Positions 48,864-62,046 are shown, counted from the first letter of the stretch. The stretch is DNA of 64,000 nucleotides from Archegozetes longisetosus (GCA_018873245.2 JAEMBT020000006.1:11540387-11604386); one strand, 5' to 3'. Notes: generated from the letters alone by a model not told the origin. A program made the numbers and translations.

Positions 48864-49659
48864 TTATTCAACTGAAAACTAAACTGATAGCGGAAACTGT
48901 CAGTCAATGACTCATCCTTCATATAACAAGACTATATTCACAGTATTGAATATACTGATAAGTTTGTGCATTCAAAATATGCCAGATTCTAAATCACAAG
49001 AGTTTACCACTCTTATCAAACTGTTTAAGAAAAACGTTTTTATACTTCATCATAAAATATGAAAATTTTTTCATCCATCTATAAAATACTTTGATCTTGA
49101 AATAATTATTTTAAATTCCGTAAAACGACTTCAACGAATCAGTCTATCATCCCTTGTTAACGTTTTGATCTCAAAGCTCATATTCAGTACAACATCAAAA
49201 TAACCTTCCATTTACTAGACAATTGCTATTTTAATAGAATTTTAAATTATTTGGAAAATTCTTTCAAATTTTTATTTAAGTTATATCAAATTGATGAAAA
49301 GATTCTTGGAATTGAGCAATAGATGAAAAATCTATAAACTTAGGGTCGATAGTGAGAACTATGACGCAGTCTCGTCACTGCAAACATAACTTTATTTCTA
49401 TTGCATCGACTTTTACGAAGTATTAACTCAGTTTCTGTGTGATCAAGTTCTGAAGTCCTGAAATTTCCAAATAGTACTCTTAGAGAACAAACTATTAGGT
49501 AGAAATACTCTTTCATCAAATTATTTAATTCATTCTTCTCATTACTAATCTTAAAATTTAATCTTGGAATTGAAATTCAAACTATAAGTTTCTTTTTAAG
49601 TGATTTGAAATTTATTTTTGAAAAGTTTTCTGAAAAAGCTTTTGAAAAAATCTTTGAAA

Positions 49660-50050
49660 ATGAATTCAAGTGAACGTTCCGTCTATGATTACCACAGGGC
49701 CGATCAATTTACTTATGACATATTATTTGAAGAATGGCTTATGAATTATCGTTATAATATAAGCGATAGTTCCATAACTAATGAATCGCTGAGAAATATA
49801 TTCAATGATCTAATAACAATGATTAATCCTGAAAATGATCCAGAGTTTCATAGTAGAAAAGTCATGAAAAATTCTTTAGTAATCGTGTTTTACAGTTTGA
49901 TAATTTTAGTTTCATTATTTGGTAACTTATTGGTTTGTTATATAATTTTATCCAAACATCGACTAAGATCTCGCACTACAAATATATTGATCGCCAATTT
50001 AACCATATCCGATCTTTTAATGACTACTTTGAATGTTCCCCTTACTACAG
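49660..50050 (+). CDS. PrRP/sNPF-type receptor exon 1 (N-terminus, TM1, TM2)
   Basis: Extracellular N-terminus, TM1 (about 71-97) and most of TM2. Donor ACAG|GTAATT, phase 1. The open frame upstream of the ATG starts with non-ATG codons (KSFLKKLLKK) and is not counted. Confidence 0.9.
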
Positions 50051-53000
50051 GTAATTATGACTTTAACTTTTTTTTGCTATTTTAAAATATGTAAATAATT
50101 TTAATCGAACTACAAATAGAGGGTGAAAATTCAAAATCTAAGTAAACTTGTATGAAATTCACATGCAAATGGTCATTTTTGAAAGTTTTAATAATATATC
50201 CTCGTGAAAACTACTTTTCATACTTTAAGCCAAGTTTTAAGATTACACATTGAAAATCATTTTTTCTGTTTGTCTGACGTGTAAGAATAATCTTAACCGG
50301 GAAGGTCGCGCAGTTTCGAAACGCTTCTAAAATCAAACCAAGTTCATAATGTGATTAAAGTTATACAAAATATCAGATAATTAATCATTTTTGCAAATGA
50401 CTTCTAAATTTTGCAGAAATTAGGAATCAAATTTTTCAGTTACTTTTAATGCAAGATTTCAAAAGAATTCTAGCGTATAACCTCCTTGTCAAGCATTAAA
50501 ATATAGAGTCCGTAGGATTACTGACCTAGGTTCGAAGCTGAATGTGGATATTTTTATTTTTATTTAAGTTTCCCAAGTCTAATATATTTGAAACTTTTAA
50601 AACTTTTTAACCGATGGAATATGTAGATTAAGTAATAAATTACAGAATTTAGATTTAAACTATTTAAGTTCATCTCAAGAAATATTCTTGCTTTTATAAA
50701 AAAATATTTATTTACTGATTAAAAAATTTTTTGTTTATCATAAAATATTTCTTGAAATAAACTTAATTAGTTGAAGTCTAATTAAATTCTGTAAATTTTT
50801 AACTAATCTACATATTCCATCAGTTAGAAAAGTTTAAAAGTTTCAAATATATTATACTTGAGAAACTAAAATAAAAATAAAAAGTCCACATAAGTTTCGA
50901 ATCTAGGTCGATAATCCTACGAGTCCCACAAGCCTTACATTTTACCACTTGACCAAGAAGGTTATACATTAAAATTGTTTTGAAATTTTGTATCGAAAGC
51001 AATTGAAAATTTGTATTCTTAATTTTTGCAAAATTTAGAAGCTATTTGAAAATGATTAATTATCTGATATTTTGTACGACTTTAACCATATTTTGAACTT
51101 GGTTTGATTTTAAAAGCATTCCAAAACTGCACGACCTTCCCGGTTTAGACCGGCATGCACACGCGTACATATACCTGGTTTAGGACTAAAACTAAGTTAA
51201 AGGCCCAAAACTGGTCTTAAAACTTATTCATACTCGAAATTTTAAACTAGCTTTAGACTTAGATCGAATTTATATACGAGTATGCATACGGATCTTAAAG
51301 TTTTATATCAGTGTTTGTGAGTAATTATACTTAGGAAGGAGTAGTTTAAATAGCTATAAGGTTGAAACAAATTTTTGTAAAGAAATCACTAAAGTTTACA
51401 TTCAGACTAACTAAACACACTTAATGCACTTCAACTTCATTCTCTTGTAATTAAATTGTTTAAAGGCTTGCTTTATTTGTGAAAGCTGAAAGCTTTTCAT
51501 AATAGAACTACTTTTATTTGCAAATCAATGCTTTGTAAAACTTGTTCCGGAAAACTAGGCTTCAGAGAACATTAACAATCAAAATCTGCTTATATATAAT
51601 GTATATTCTAAACAAAACAAATTTATCCTCTGAACTTAATCTAACCGTAAACTGACCTAATTATACAATAATTATTTTACGCAATGCAGGATTAGATAAA
51701 TTTGGACGAGTCAACACTTTTTAAAGTTAATCAAGAATAAATTAAAATTTGTTTTCTACTTGAGAATCTACAAAGTCTACTGAAATCTACTTCCTTCCTG
51801 AATCAGAAAACTAATTAAGATGACTCGATAGCTATTTCTCTAATCGTTATTTAATTTTTATATGCACCTTATACCATCAATACTTCATACCTGAGCACTA
51901 ATACTTTTCAGTAGCCTCCAGAGAGGAGTTTTGCATCAATTCGATCTGTCAAAAGGAAGTGTTTGAGATCTTGATCTCTGGCTTCGTTCAAGTAACACAT
52001 TAATGAATAAGTTGGCTTAGGCAACAAATAATATCTCATTAATTGTAATTTATCGATTAGTTATTAAATGCCCAAAAGCTTGGTATTCAGCGACAGATTT
52101 TCAAACATGTTGTATAAAGTTTTACTGAGACACTTTCGCTCAGATCCAATTGCTAAATCAAATTTGATATGAGGGCAATTTTGTAACTCACACTCAACTT
52201 AGTAAAGCATCACTATACCTATTTATGTGTGTCATATAACATAATCACATTTTTAAAATGAGTTTCTCAAATTTTTTCGAAGTGATTCAATGTTCAAATT
52301 ATTTTACAATAATATAATTAAAGTGACCAAGCTTCCAGATTTCAGGTTAGCTAATCCAGAGTTCAGATTGAACCTCAGTCTGAACGTATTTGTCTATATG
52401 TTAGCTAAAAAAATTGACGCTTTCGTCACAAATGCTTTGTTTTATTAACAATTCAGCGTATATTAATTCTAAACTGAAATATTTTAATACTTTAGAATTC
52501 GTATCTTTAATATCTTACTCGAAACTTCATAATATTGTTAAATTTAACTTTACTTAATACTGCGAAATACAAAGAAATGCAATTATCTTTCATAATTGAA
52601 ATCTTGTGACTTCTTGTATTCATCTCAAAGGGATGACCCTGTAATTCTATTTGCCTAGATTTGAGCTCAACAAGACTTGACTACTCTAAATATAATACAA
52701 TACTATGTGAGTTTTTAATAACGGTAAAACGGGGTATACTATAAAAGCAAATTTAGTTTCAGACTCAAAAAGTCGTCAAACGCCACTGTAGACTTTTAAT
52801 ACTGATTGTCAATCTCCGCGGGTAAAGGTTTATAAGCAGATGATAGAAAAATCTAATCAAAATCTTTAAAACTTTCTCATACAGTACTTTATAATACATG
52901 TATTGGTATATCAATTTTAAAGAATAGCAGTTTTCAGAGTTTAATTCACTGCAATCATTTATTTTTACACTCGGATAAATCACAGGAACTGTTTGTTATT

Positions 53001-56000
53001 TAGCTGATTAGCAATAAATGTATGCAACACATGATTATTACATGACTAATTGAGTTTTATCGATGTGATTTGAAACGAAGTTGTTCCTCAATTGTACATA
53101 TCAGTTGAGCTTTACTGTGTACAATGAGGTGTAATTCTTAGCAAATTTGATTTCATACATAATTTGTTACTTAGTTTCATGGTCATTATTGGTTCGTTCA
53201 GTTTCCTTTTGATTATTTTATAATTGACTATAACATCCGACTATGTCATATCAAAAAAATTTCTGATGTTATAGTCAATTATAAAATAATCAAAAGGAAA
53301 CTGAACGAACCAATAATGACCATGAAACTAAGCAACAAATTAAGTATGAAATCAAATTTGCTAAGAATTACATCTCATTATATACACTAAAGCTCAACTT
53401 ATAATATACAATTGAGGAACAACTTCATTTCAAATCATGTCGATAAAACTTAATTAGCCATGTAATAACCATGTGTTGCATGCATTTATTGCTAATCAAC
53501 TAAATAAGTTGTTCTAATCTTTACAATGTTAAGGCAAACGCATAGTAAGTTAAATTTTCCAATGAAAAATTCAAGCAAAAATCATATTTTGATATTAAAA
53601 AGAAATTGTCAACAGTGTACGCGAACCCGACCCTATTCTACTAGTGGTCATTACACCAACCACTAGGCCACTTGAGTTAAATAATCAACGCTTTTAAACT
53701 TATAGATTGAGCAGCTTTTTCACTTTATTTATATTCTATAAAATAGCTTACTTTAAAGTCAAATGAAACAAAAATCAAAAGTTACATTAACCCTGGCCAT
53801 AGGGGGTCTATGGATCAGTGTTAGACCTTTTGGCGCTCAACTCATCAAAAATTTCATTTCTTTAATCATAGTAGCGTTTGCCAAAAAAGTGCATTTATTG
53901 CGAATAAACCTAAAATCTGATTCGAAATAACTTTTGTCAAACGTTGACATAGGGCGAGGTAAAATTCATTAATCCTTAGTGCATACAAAGTGAGCCAAAA
54001 GTGTGGCTTCGACTCTGCATAGAGCTTCAACTCTTTTCTTACCTGTTTCAATGATATGGGCCTACAATTCATTTGGTGTTTGACAGCTTTTTGAGTCTGA
54101 AACTAAAAATATAAACCTATAGTCTTCCCAAAAGCCTTTTCTATAGAGCACTTATCTAGCTATCTGAACAATCATACTGATCATATCTGTATTAGGTTAG
54201 TAATCAAAATTTAATCATAAAGTCCTTCACTATTATTCCTCAAAAGCATCTTCAGAATTTAATCGATTTTCCAAGCACATAAGCTCAAAACTTTTCTACG
54301 TCAGAAGCTTTGGGTAAAATTTTTCTAGAATTAAAAATAACAAAACTAGTAATAAAAATATGTTCTAAAAAATTGTTGTAGGTTTCATACATATTAACGT
54401 AGAAAGAGTTTTGTAGTACAGAACCAAAAAGTACGAATAGTTGTATTGCAATGATAATTTGATCTGATCATCAAACATCAGAAGATAATTCAATAGAAAG
54501 GGTGATACGCAAGAATGCATTGAATCTTTTCACTATTTTCTACTTTCTATAGTGATTGTCAGAAATACTGAACTCACTACTTGTTTATTAGGTATTTCAG
54601 TAACAACTCAAAAGATTTCGAAACATATGTTTCGTTGAACAGATTGTAAGGAAACCGATACCTCAAAAAAAAAAAATTTTTCTGACTTGCTTTGATTGAA
54701 TTTATGTAGAATCTTGAAATAGAAACAAGTTCAATCAAATGATTGATTTCTATTTGTGTGCTCTAATATCCTGAGATTTTAATCGAATGAACGTAGGTCT
54801 ATGTTATTTGCTTAAGAAACTGTATTTCTTCATCATTTAAGTCAGTAGAAACTTTAGAAACATTAAACATATACACTATTTTTATCTAAAGTTAATAACA
54901 GTGATAGTTTGACATTGAAAATCAATGCCAAGCAAGTTTCAGATTTTGACTAATTCACATGATTTGATAGAAAAATTCAGTTTCAATCTGATTAAACATG
55001 TTTAAAATTTCATATCAAATTCTAATACCAACAGACCTTAACTAGAGTATTAATCATGTCGCGAATCTAATTCCAGATGTGGTTCTAATGAGCTTCTGGA
55101 AGAGCTTAAGTAATATTCTTAAGAATATATCTTGAACGCAAAATAATTTTTTATTTAATTAATCTGTATTTAATCAAAAAAATAGTCAGGCATATGCTTT
55201 TCGGATGAACATATATTCCATAGAAGGATGATTATAGGATGGTTATAAAAGCTCTGCAAACAAGTCTATATTCCAGATCATTACTTTATTACTTAATTTA
55301 TTTTAATTTGATCAAATAGAGCTTCTAATAGTTCAGAAAGTTAGGAAAATTTCTTATTTAAGTAATTGTGGAGTTTTTTATCCAATTTTAAACGCATCGA
55401 CATTGACATTGAACGAAACAGGATGAATTACAGTAAAGAAGTAAATTCCTAAACTTAAACAACCTTTTTAGCCTTTTCCTATTTTTCATGGATTTATTTC
55501 GTACTCAACTCGTAGCCATATTTTCCTAAAAATTTCAAAGCGAGATTGAAAAAACATGAGTTATAAAAGAATTAATTTTTGAACCAGGAAATTTGAATAT
55601 CTGTATAACTGTTTCTCATTAAATTAACAATAAAAATTCTAATGATGTCTTTTGTTTTAATCGGAATAATTATTATTTAAATCATTAACATAGAATTGAG
55701 CAGATTAGATGTGCTGTAAATTTACGGTGAAAGTGACACTTCATTAGAAACTAGTGTGCAACTACAATACTAGAAGGTTTAGGCAGATTAATTTTCACGT
55801 AACAGAAAGCTTTAAATAGACGAAAGCAAACGGGCTTTGCGCTAGAAATTAATGTGATCAGTTAGTTAAGATCATCAACTAGCAATTTATTATTAAAGCA
55901 TTGTTTAAATGTTATTTTCTACAAATGTTTCTACAGTATTTTTGCACTAAATTCTTATTGATTTCTCTAATTATTAGACTTCAAAATAAAGAAAAACGAA

Positions 56001-59000
56001 ATTTCAAACAATGTCATCATATAAGTCGAGAGTTATGAAGTGTTCTTGAAACTGACATTTAAAACAGAAATCTTAAACATATTTAATTGAATAAAAGCTT
56101 TATGAATTAGACTTAAAAGGAAATTTGAAGTTAATAATAGCTAAATAAAGTAAATTGCTATAAAATTGAAGCACTTATAAAAATATAAGACTTATCTCTT
56201 TTATTAATTATATGGGTTGACAGCTCGTATACTACTTGACAACTGGCCATTTGGCACAGTATTGTGCAAATTGGGTCCTTTCATTCAAGCAACATCAGTT
56301 TATGTGTCGACGCTTTCTATGACAGTAATCGCGATTGACAGATACCAAGTATTAGTTGGACTTCTCAGAGAGCGCTTTACGCAATCAGTTCCGACAGGAG
56401 TCATCATACTTTCGATATGGCTCTGTGCTGGTCTGCTATCAATACCGCATGCCGTATACAATCAAGTGGTCGAGTTGTTTACTTTTAAGAAAATAGTCCG
56501 CTGTCGTGTTGTATATCCAGATTCAGAAGATGTATATCGCAAATGGATTACGATATTCACGTTCACAACACAGTATTTAATACCCCTTTTAATAACAAGT
56601 ACGTAAAACTTGAGTGGTTCCACCGTCTATAAGTCTGGCCAAATTCCATGTTCATTGTTTTGTCTGTTTGTTGATATTTATTCTCCCAGTCATTATGGTT
56701 ATAAGTATTCTTTTTGTATGTCTTATTATTTGTCACAAGTCAATATCTCGAATAGTTATTTACTTGAATCTTCCTTAGTTCAACTATTTCAGCTTCAGTC
56801 AAGTTTTATATTTCTTCAATCAAACACTTTTTCAGTCAAGCGCTTTTTCAACCAAACATTTTCTTTTCATTCGAGACAACTTGAATGTGGGATTAATTCA
56901 TATTTTTCCTGAGAGTTAGTTACCAGTGTTAACACTTCGAAGTTACTTACTTTCACTTTAAAACAGGAAAGACACTACACAGAGGCCAAAGAGGGCATTT
57001 GGTCCTCTTATCTGGATAAGCTTCTCATCTTATCTAAATTTTGATGTATTGATTTCCTAAATTCTGGCTATTTATGATTTTACGCATTCGAAACAACCAA
57101 ATCCTCATATATATTAATATTTAACTATAGTGGGCGTGAAATTGAGTGCCGTGTTCAGAGCACAATAAACTTAATCTTTCAGTTAAATGTAATATTCTCA
57201 AATTTTTGGCCCCGGTTAAAAACTTCTTACGCCATCGCCATTGAAGAAACATTTAGAATTAAAAGTTAATTGACTATCAAATTAAGGTTTAATTTTCTCT
57301 AGCTTTCTACCTTCTTTACCTGATAGCTACCGAACAATTTTAATAACGTTTTAATTACAATTTGTAGAAAAATTAAATTATGCTCAAATGTTCTTTATTT
57401 TATGACAATCAAACTCAATTTATATTAACTACTGAAATTTTTCACCATTCATAGCCAGACGCATCCGAACGCGGTTTATCATACTTTCAGAAACTTTATG
57501 CGAAGTTTCGACACTTATGTTTTATAAACACTATTCCTCAGATGTTTCCATTGAAAAAAGTCTGAGCCCATCAAATCGGGTGACCATGGTGGCCACTCGA
57601 TTTCCGTCAGGAGAAATCGACTACTTTTTTGAGATTAATCGAAAAGCAAAATAAGAGATCAGGTGAGGAGAGGTTTTTTGGTCATACGGGATGTTGACTC
57701 CCTCTACTGAAGACACTTATCTCAAATCTCTTCTTCAGCTAATTCGGGAACAAATCTTTTTAAAATTCTGACATACTTTTCAGAATTAATGGTCTTTGAG
57801 AAAAATATTGGACTAATAATTCTTTTGCAGTTCATCGCACACCAGACACTGATTTTTTGCGGATGAAGAGAAGAATCAATGAATCGATGGGGATTTTTCG
57901 TCCCCATATTCGAGAATTTTGAGAAATGACATATCCCAAAAGATGAAACCAGGCTTCACCTGAGAAGGTTGAGTCCAAAACTCCTACTTCTTTGATGAAG
58001 TCCAGAGATCATTCACAATATTCCTTTCGCTTTTCAGGATCAGGTTCTTTTAGTTCCTGAACAACTCTTATGCTATAGGATAGCTTCTTAAGAATTTTTG
58101 CCGTCACATAACACGAACTTTGAGATATTGACAATTGTGAAATTCTTTGTTTAAGGTCTGTTTCTGGATCTCTTATGAAACTTTGTTCAATTTCTTTCAA
58201 TTTCGTTTCAGTCAATATACGTCTTCATGCATTTTTGCATTTTTGCATTTTTGCATTTTTGCATGTAGCCTCTTATTGAAGAAATACCTTTTCAATAGCA
58301 TAAAGTCTTTTACCATGCATTAAAAATATTTTATCGAATTCAATATAGAAAGTATTTTTAGTGCATATTAAAGGCCTATTCACTAAGGTATTTCTTCAAA
58401 AAAGGCCCTATATACATCGCACATATTTTTGAACTTCGACGCAATAATTTTCGATTATTGTTTTGTTGATAGTAACACTTTATTTAAATTTTTAGTACAT
58501 GAATTACTAAAGTTAAACCAAAACAGCTAAAGTTGTCATAAAATAAAGAATATTTGAGTAAAATTTAACTTCCCTATTAATTGTAACTAAAAAGTTATTA
58601 AACTTTTTCAGTGGCTATCAGGTAAAAGGTACTGCGTTCAAGTTATCCATTTGCAAGAATCGAGTAATGATTTAGCTGGGCTCTTGTTTATTATTGGCTT
58701 AAATTCTTCGATTATTTTATCCTTTCATAATACTAAAGACATTTAAATGAAATAGATTAGCCACACAGATCAACAGACGATGGCGGTTTCAGTTGTTGGT
58801 TTCTATACTGAATTGGTTCTAAGTTTTCAATATATTTTTTGACTGTGCGCTATTGATATGTTCTGCTCTAAAGGTCTTAAATAGCATAATACTTCACATT
58901 TGCATCTGTTTAGAACTGATACGTGTTAATAAAAGCTAAATATGCTAAATATAAAACCGATATCCACTGTTGCTTCAATAGATTGTCTTTTTCAAAAATC

Positions 59001-60202
59001 TGCAAATGTCAGAAGGAATAAGCGACTTTAATGTAATTTTCAGGTAACATTTTCAAATGAAAATCTGATAATGCAACGATAGATTGTTCAGGTGGGTTTA
59101 AAGATTAAAAGATAAACCTCTGGCAAAATGTCTGAACCATTTGTTTGTTAAGTAAGGTTCCGTAAGTTGGATAAAAGCAAAAATGTTCTATTTTCACAAA
59201 TTATAAACTGTCACATAAAAGCAGACTTAAAGCTAGAGGTAATAACATATGGCATAGTAAGCGATAACACTTTAATAAAAATATATTTATTAAATTTCTA
59301 ATCTTCTGTCTTGAATCAAGTTATATTTGTAAATAACTGAAAGTTAAATTGAATAATAGTTTAGTTTAGGAATACCATTAAGTATTCTAACAGTGACACG
59401 ACTAAAACCTCATGAAGAGTGACTCGTATCGACTTATGTACATCATTAGTAAATAGAGACAAATTTATTTATAAGGTTAGAGTACCGCTGATATAAGCTA
59501 ATTCCAGTCTCTCTTTTCATTTAGCGGTTTGCTATACCAGAATAGGCATTCATATTTGGAAAAGAGTTGGAATTGGAGCTATGACTGAACAACAGATAAC
59601 TAATCACATACAATCAAAAAGAAGGACAATAAAGATGCTTGTCATTGTTGTGGTCGTATTTGCTTTATGGTAAATGCTTTCCAATAATATATTTTCATTA
59701 ACTATATTTGACTATTTGTTCCAAAAGTTGGCTGCCGCTCAACATCTACCACATTAGATCTGATTTTGGTCTAGGAACTTATAATTCAAACACATTTCTT
59801 ATATGTCACTGGGTTGCTATGAGTTCCGTTTGCTACAATCCATTCATTTACTTTTGGCTAAATAAACACTATAATGAAAGTGCTAAATACCTTTTTAAGG
59901 CTTGTCTAAGTATAAGATGTAACCAAAAATCAATATCACCTGTTAGTAGAGAAGCTGAAAATTCAGATAACAACAGAAATGCGCGAAGAGGCAATAATAA
60001 TCAAAAGCTTAAGAGAACTAATGCACTAAAAGTTCCAAGAAGTCGATATGATAAGAGGCTGTGTGGAACGATATGTGTCAGAGGATCTATTAGTACCACG
60101 AGCTCTTCGCACGATAATAACATCATTACCAGCGTTGACAATAATGGCCCCATTCCTAATCAGACAACAGCTACCGGAATTATTGAAGAATCAAGAATGT
60201 AA
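49660..60202 (+). CDS. Neuropeptide receptor, PrRP/sNPF/NPY-receptor type, class A GPCR, 461 aa
   Basis: Plasma-membrane receptor for a neuropeptide, most like prolactin-releasing-peptide and sNPF/NPY-type receptors (RFamide/RYamide ligands in that group). Exons 49660-50050, 56224-56598, 59525-59669 and 59728-60202 join in phases 1, 1 and 2 to exactly 461 codons. It has TM1 with the GN pair at 88-89, TM2 (NLTISDLL), the end of TM2 NVPLT, and LLDNWPFG before Cys145. TM3 reads ATSVYVSTLSMTVIAIDRYQ (DRY 169-171), Cys224 is the disulfide partner, and TM6 reads VVVVFALCWLPLN. TM7 reads CHWVAMSSVCYNPFIYFWLN with an intact NPxxY. The N-terminus has NIS and NES sequons and the C-tail is about 110 residues. 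The ATG at 49660 is the first with a good context (A at -3). Motifs are complete, so it is probably functional. The exact ligand is unknown. Confidence 0.9.
50294..51146. mobile_element. Large foldback with tRNA-like (pol III) sequences in both arms
   Basis: Arms of about 400 bp (50294 to about 50690 and 50745-51146) are inverted copies, with outer ends AACCGGGAAGGTCG. Each arm contains a tRNA-like stretch. The right arm, read on the minus strand, has GGTCAAGTGGTAAAATG (A box) and, about 45 bp on, AGATTCGAA (B box). The left arm has AGGTTCGAAG. It lies in receptor intron 1. This could be two tRNA-derived SINEs inserted tail to tail or one foldback family. Confidence 0.65.
52996..53507. mobile_element. 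Near-perfect foldback element, 512 bp
   Basis: Arms of about 242 bp (52996-53237 and 53264-53507) differ at only a few positions and are separated by just 26 bp. The outer ends are TTATTTAG(C/T)TGATTAG. Transcription through the receptor intron would give a long hairpin RNA. No coding content and no clear target duplication. Confidence 0.8.
53611..53680 (-). repeat. tRNA-like SINE head
   Basis: The minus strand reads CTCAAGTGGCCTAGTGGTTG (A box TGGCCTAGTGG) and, after about 40 bp, GGGTCGGGTTCGCGT (B box GGTTCG). There is no paired acceptor stem, so this is a tRNA-derived pol III promoter of a SINE rather than a tRNA gene. Confidence 0.6.
56224..56598 (+). CDS. PrRP/sNPF-type receptor exon 2 (loop 1 to TM5)
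   Basis: Acceptor TTGACAG. The first codon is completed as GCT Ala with exon 1, giving LTTARILLDNWPFG. It covers TM3, TM4 (GVIILSIWLCAGLLSIP), loop 2 and TM5 (FTFTTQYLIPLLIT). Donor A|GTACGT, phase 1. Confidence 0.9.
57429..58215 (-). pseudogene. Mariner-like transposase pseudogene in receptor intron 2
   Basis: Read in segments on the minus strand: TKLKEIEQSFIRDPETDLKQ (HTH), VVQELKEPDPEKRKEYCE, IWGRK-type region, and then NPHRFIDSSLHPQKISVWCA and FFSKTINSEKYVRILKRFVPE. After frame breaks come WPPWSPDLMGSDFFQW and NRVRMRLAMNGEKFQ before a stop. Order and spacing match a full mariner-type transposase from HTH through the catalytic domain to the C-terminus, broken by several stops and shifts. 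It is inserted opposite to the host gene. Confidence 0.85.
58222..58264 (+). repeat. (GCATTTTT)n tandem repeat
   Basis: Four to five consecutive GCATTTTT units just upstream of the mariner transposase remnant. Confidence 0.9.
59525..59669 (+). CDS. PrRP/sNPF-type receptor exon 3 (end of TM5, loop 3, TM6)
   Basis: Acceptor CATTTAG after a pyrimidine-rich tract. Encodes VCYTRIGIHIWKR, loop 3 and KRRTIKMLVIVVVVFAL. Donor ATG|GTAAAT, phase 2. The exon has no independent start and would be missed by an open-frame scan. Confidence 0.88.
59728..60202 (+). CDS. PrRP/sNPF-type receptor exon 4 (TM6 end, TM7, C-tail)
   Basis: Acceptor CCAAAAG after a 58-bp intron. The leading T completes the Cys of CWLPLN. 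It encodes TM7 and a basic, Ser-rich cytoplasmic tail (RCNQKS, RRGNNNQKLKR), ending at a stop at 60200-60202. Confidence 0.9.
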
Positions 60203-61896
60203 ACATTACTTATAGTGTTATTCCAGTTCTTGCATAACACTTTAGAAAAAAGTAAACACAAGACTAATATCAGACTATGTTTGAAAAATCAAAGCCTAAG
60301 TTGTGGAGATATACTTGTACTCTACTACTGTATGATCAGCAGTCCGACTTGTTAGTCAAAATCTCTATCCAGTATTACAAAATCTCATACTTAAGTGAAT
60401 TTAGAAATTTAAAGTGCAAAAGTTCTGCATAACGATATGGTTCTTACTTGAAACCTGACTAAACCATAATTGTATTGACATCTAATGATGCAGAAAAGCT
60501 CAATCTAGCTTGAGTTGGAAAATAGCTTTTGGAATCTTTGGAGCTTATAGAACACGCTTAAAGCTCACTCGTTCAAATCTAGTTCAAGCTAAGAAACTTA
60601 AATTTATGAACTTACATTAAAACACTTGTATAATGCAAAAAATCTTGATTTTCACCTAAAATATAAACAAAAAATAAAACATTCTAATAAAATAAAATAA
60701 TTTTCAATGCTAATAAAACAAATTAATTAAGATTTTTATGTAATTTCCAGATCATAGTCATTTAATAGTGATTGAAAAAAATAGTTCAGGTTTGAAAGAT
60801 TTTAAGGTCTGAATTATTTTCAAGTTTTGGTATTCTGGTGTCGTATGTTTGTATTAAATTTACATGTATTAGCGGGAAGATCAGGATCTAGGCTAAATTT
60901 TTAAAATTTTAGTTTTTGGTTAATCGTGCCTGCATTTCAATTGCATCTCAACACTTGACGAGAAATTGTGAGAATTTGACTAAACTTAATTATTTTGGTT
61001 CAAAATGGTTTGAATGAAATTTCTTTAAGAATCATTCCGAAACTAATAAAATGCAGAATTAGAAAAGTAAAAAATGACCATGTCCATAAGCTCAAGCTCA
61101 GATTTTTGAAATGATGCTCAAGTTCAAGTACAGTTAAACAAGCTTATGCGCATGATTACTAGAGGCGTAACCATTCCAGACTGAAAGCCTAAAAGTTCAG
61201 TAGAAAAATTGGAGTAAAAACAGCAAAATTTCGGAAATTTTTTGAAATATACTTTAAGGCTTATTGAACTCTTTTATGATTTCAAAATTTTATGTTCTTA
61301 GATGTTTTAATTAAGTTACTCAAAGCTCGCACATTCTCACTAGTTTAATACTTTTTAAGAAAATCAGGCAAATAAATAAAAGACGATACGTTAAAACTTT
61401 GGAGACTAAATCTTGGAAAAAATTTTGAAAAATATCGAAATTTCAAGATACTTGCAATAAAAGTTGACGATCGAAAAAGACTGAATTTTAATAGCCAAAT
61501 TCATAGATCTAGCAATAAGATCGAATAAAGCCTGAGAAAGAATTGAATTTTCGAAAAATTTGCAAGATTACGAAAATGTATGAAAAGAAAGACTATTCGA
61601 AACTTAGATGTTGCTTACCTGGCTAATTTTACCTGTTATTTCATGATCAATGTATAATTTTTATTTTTCGGCAGTTTTGAGCTATAGAAAAAACTCAAAT
61701 TTCCGACAAATTCACGGTTTTGATCATTACATCTAAGAATTTTACTCTAATTGAATCATATATTGAATGATTGTTACATTATTATCTTTAAACTACATTC
61801 ATATTTGATCTATTGATAAAACGATCTTTTAAACAGTTAATATTTAATTGTACATATTTTTGTCGCTATTATTGAGTAAATTATAAATTGAGTCAT
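60203..61896. other. AT-rich region downstream of the neuropeptide receptor
   Basis: Includes the receptor 3' UTR; an AATAAA occurs at 60673 but is distant. AAGCTCA-rich stretches lie at 60490-60610 and 61085-61160. No further gene seen. Confidence 0.45.
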
Positions 61897-62046
61897 AATG
61901 ACTATGAGCCGTGTTCTGAGTTCTGTTTTAAGCTCGATCTCGACTCAAGTTAAATTTGAAAATACAAATTTCAATAGCACCAAGTCTAACTTGAGTTGAG
62001 GTCGAGCTTAAAACAGAGCTCAGAATACGGCTCTATAAAGTCATTA
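61897..62046. repeat. Inverted repeat, 150 bp
   Basis: Arms of about 65 bp (GAGCCGT(G/A)TTCTGAG, TCTGTTTTAAGCTCGA) around a 20-bp loop. Similar GAGCTC-type motifs occur at 1880-1920 and 7440-7500, suggesting a dispersed small element. Confidence 0.65.

Noticed and set aside
53611-53680. Functional tRNA gene
   Set aside because: A and B boxes are present, but there is no acceptor-stem pairing or cloverleaf; a SINE head fits better.
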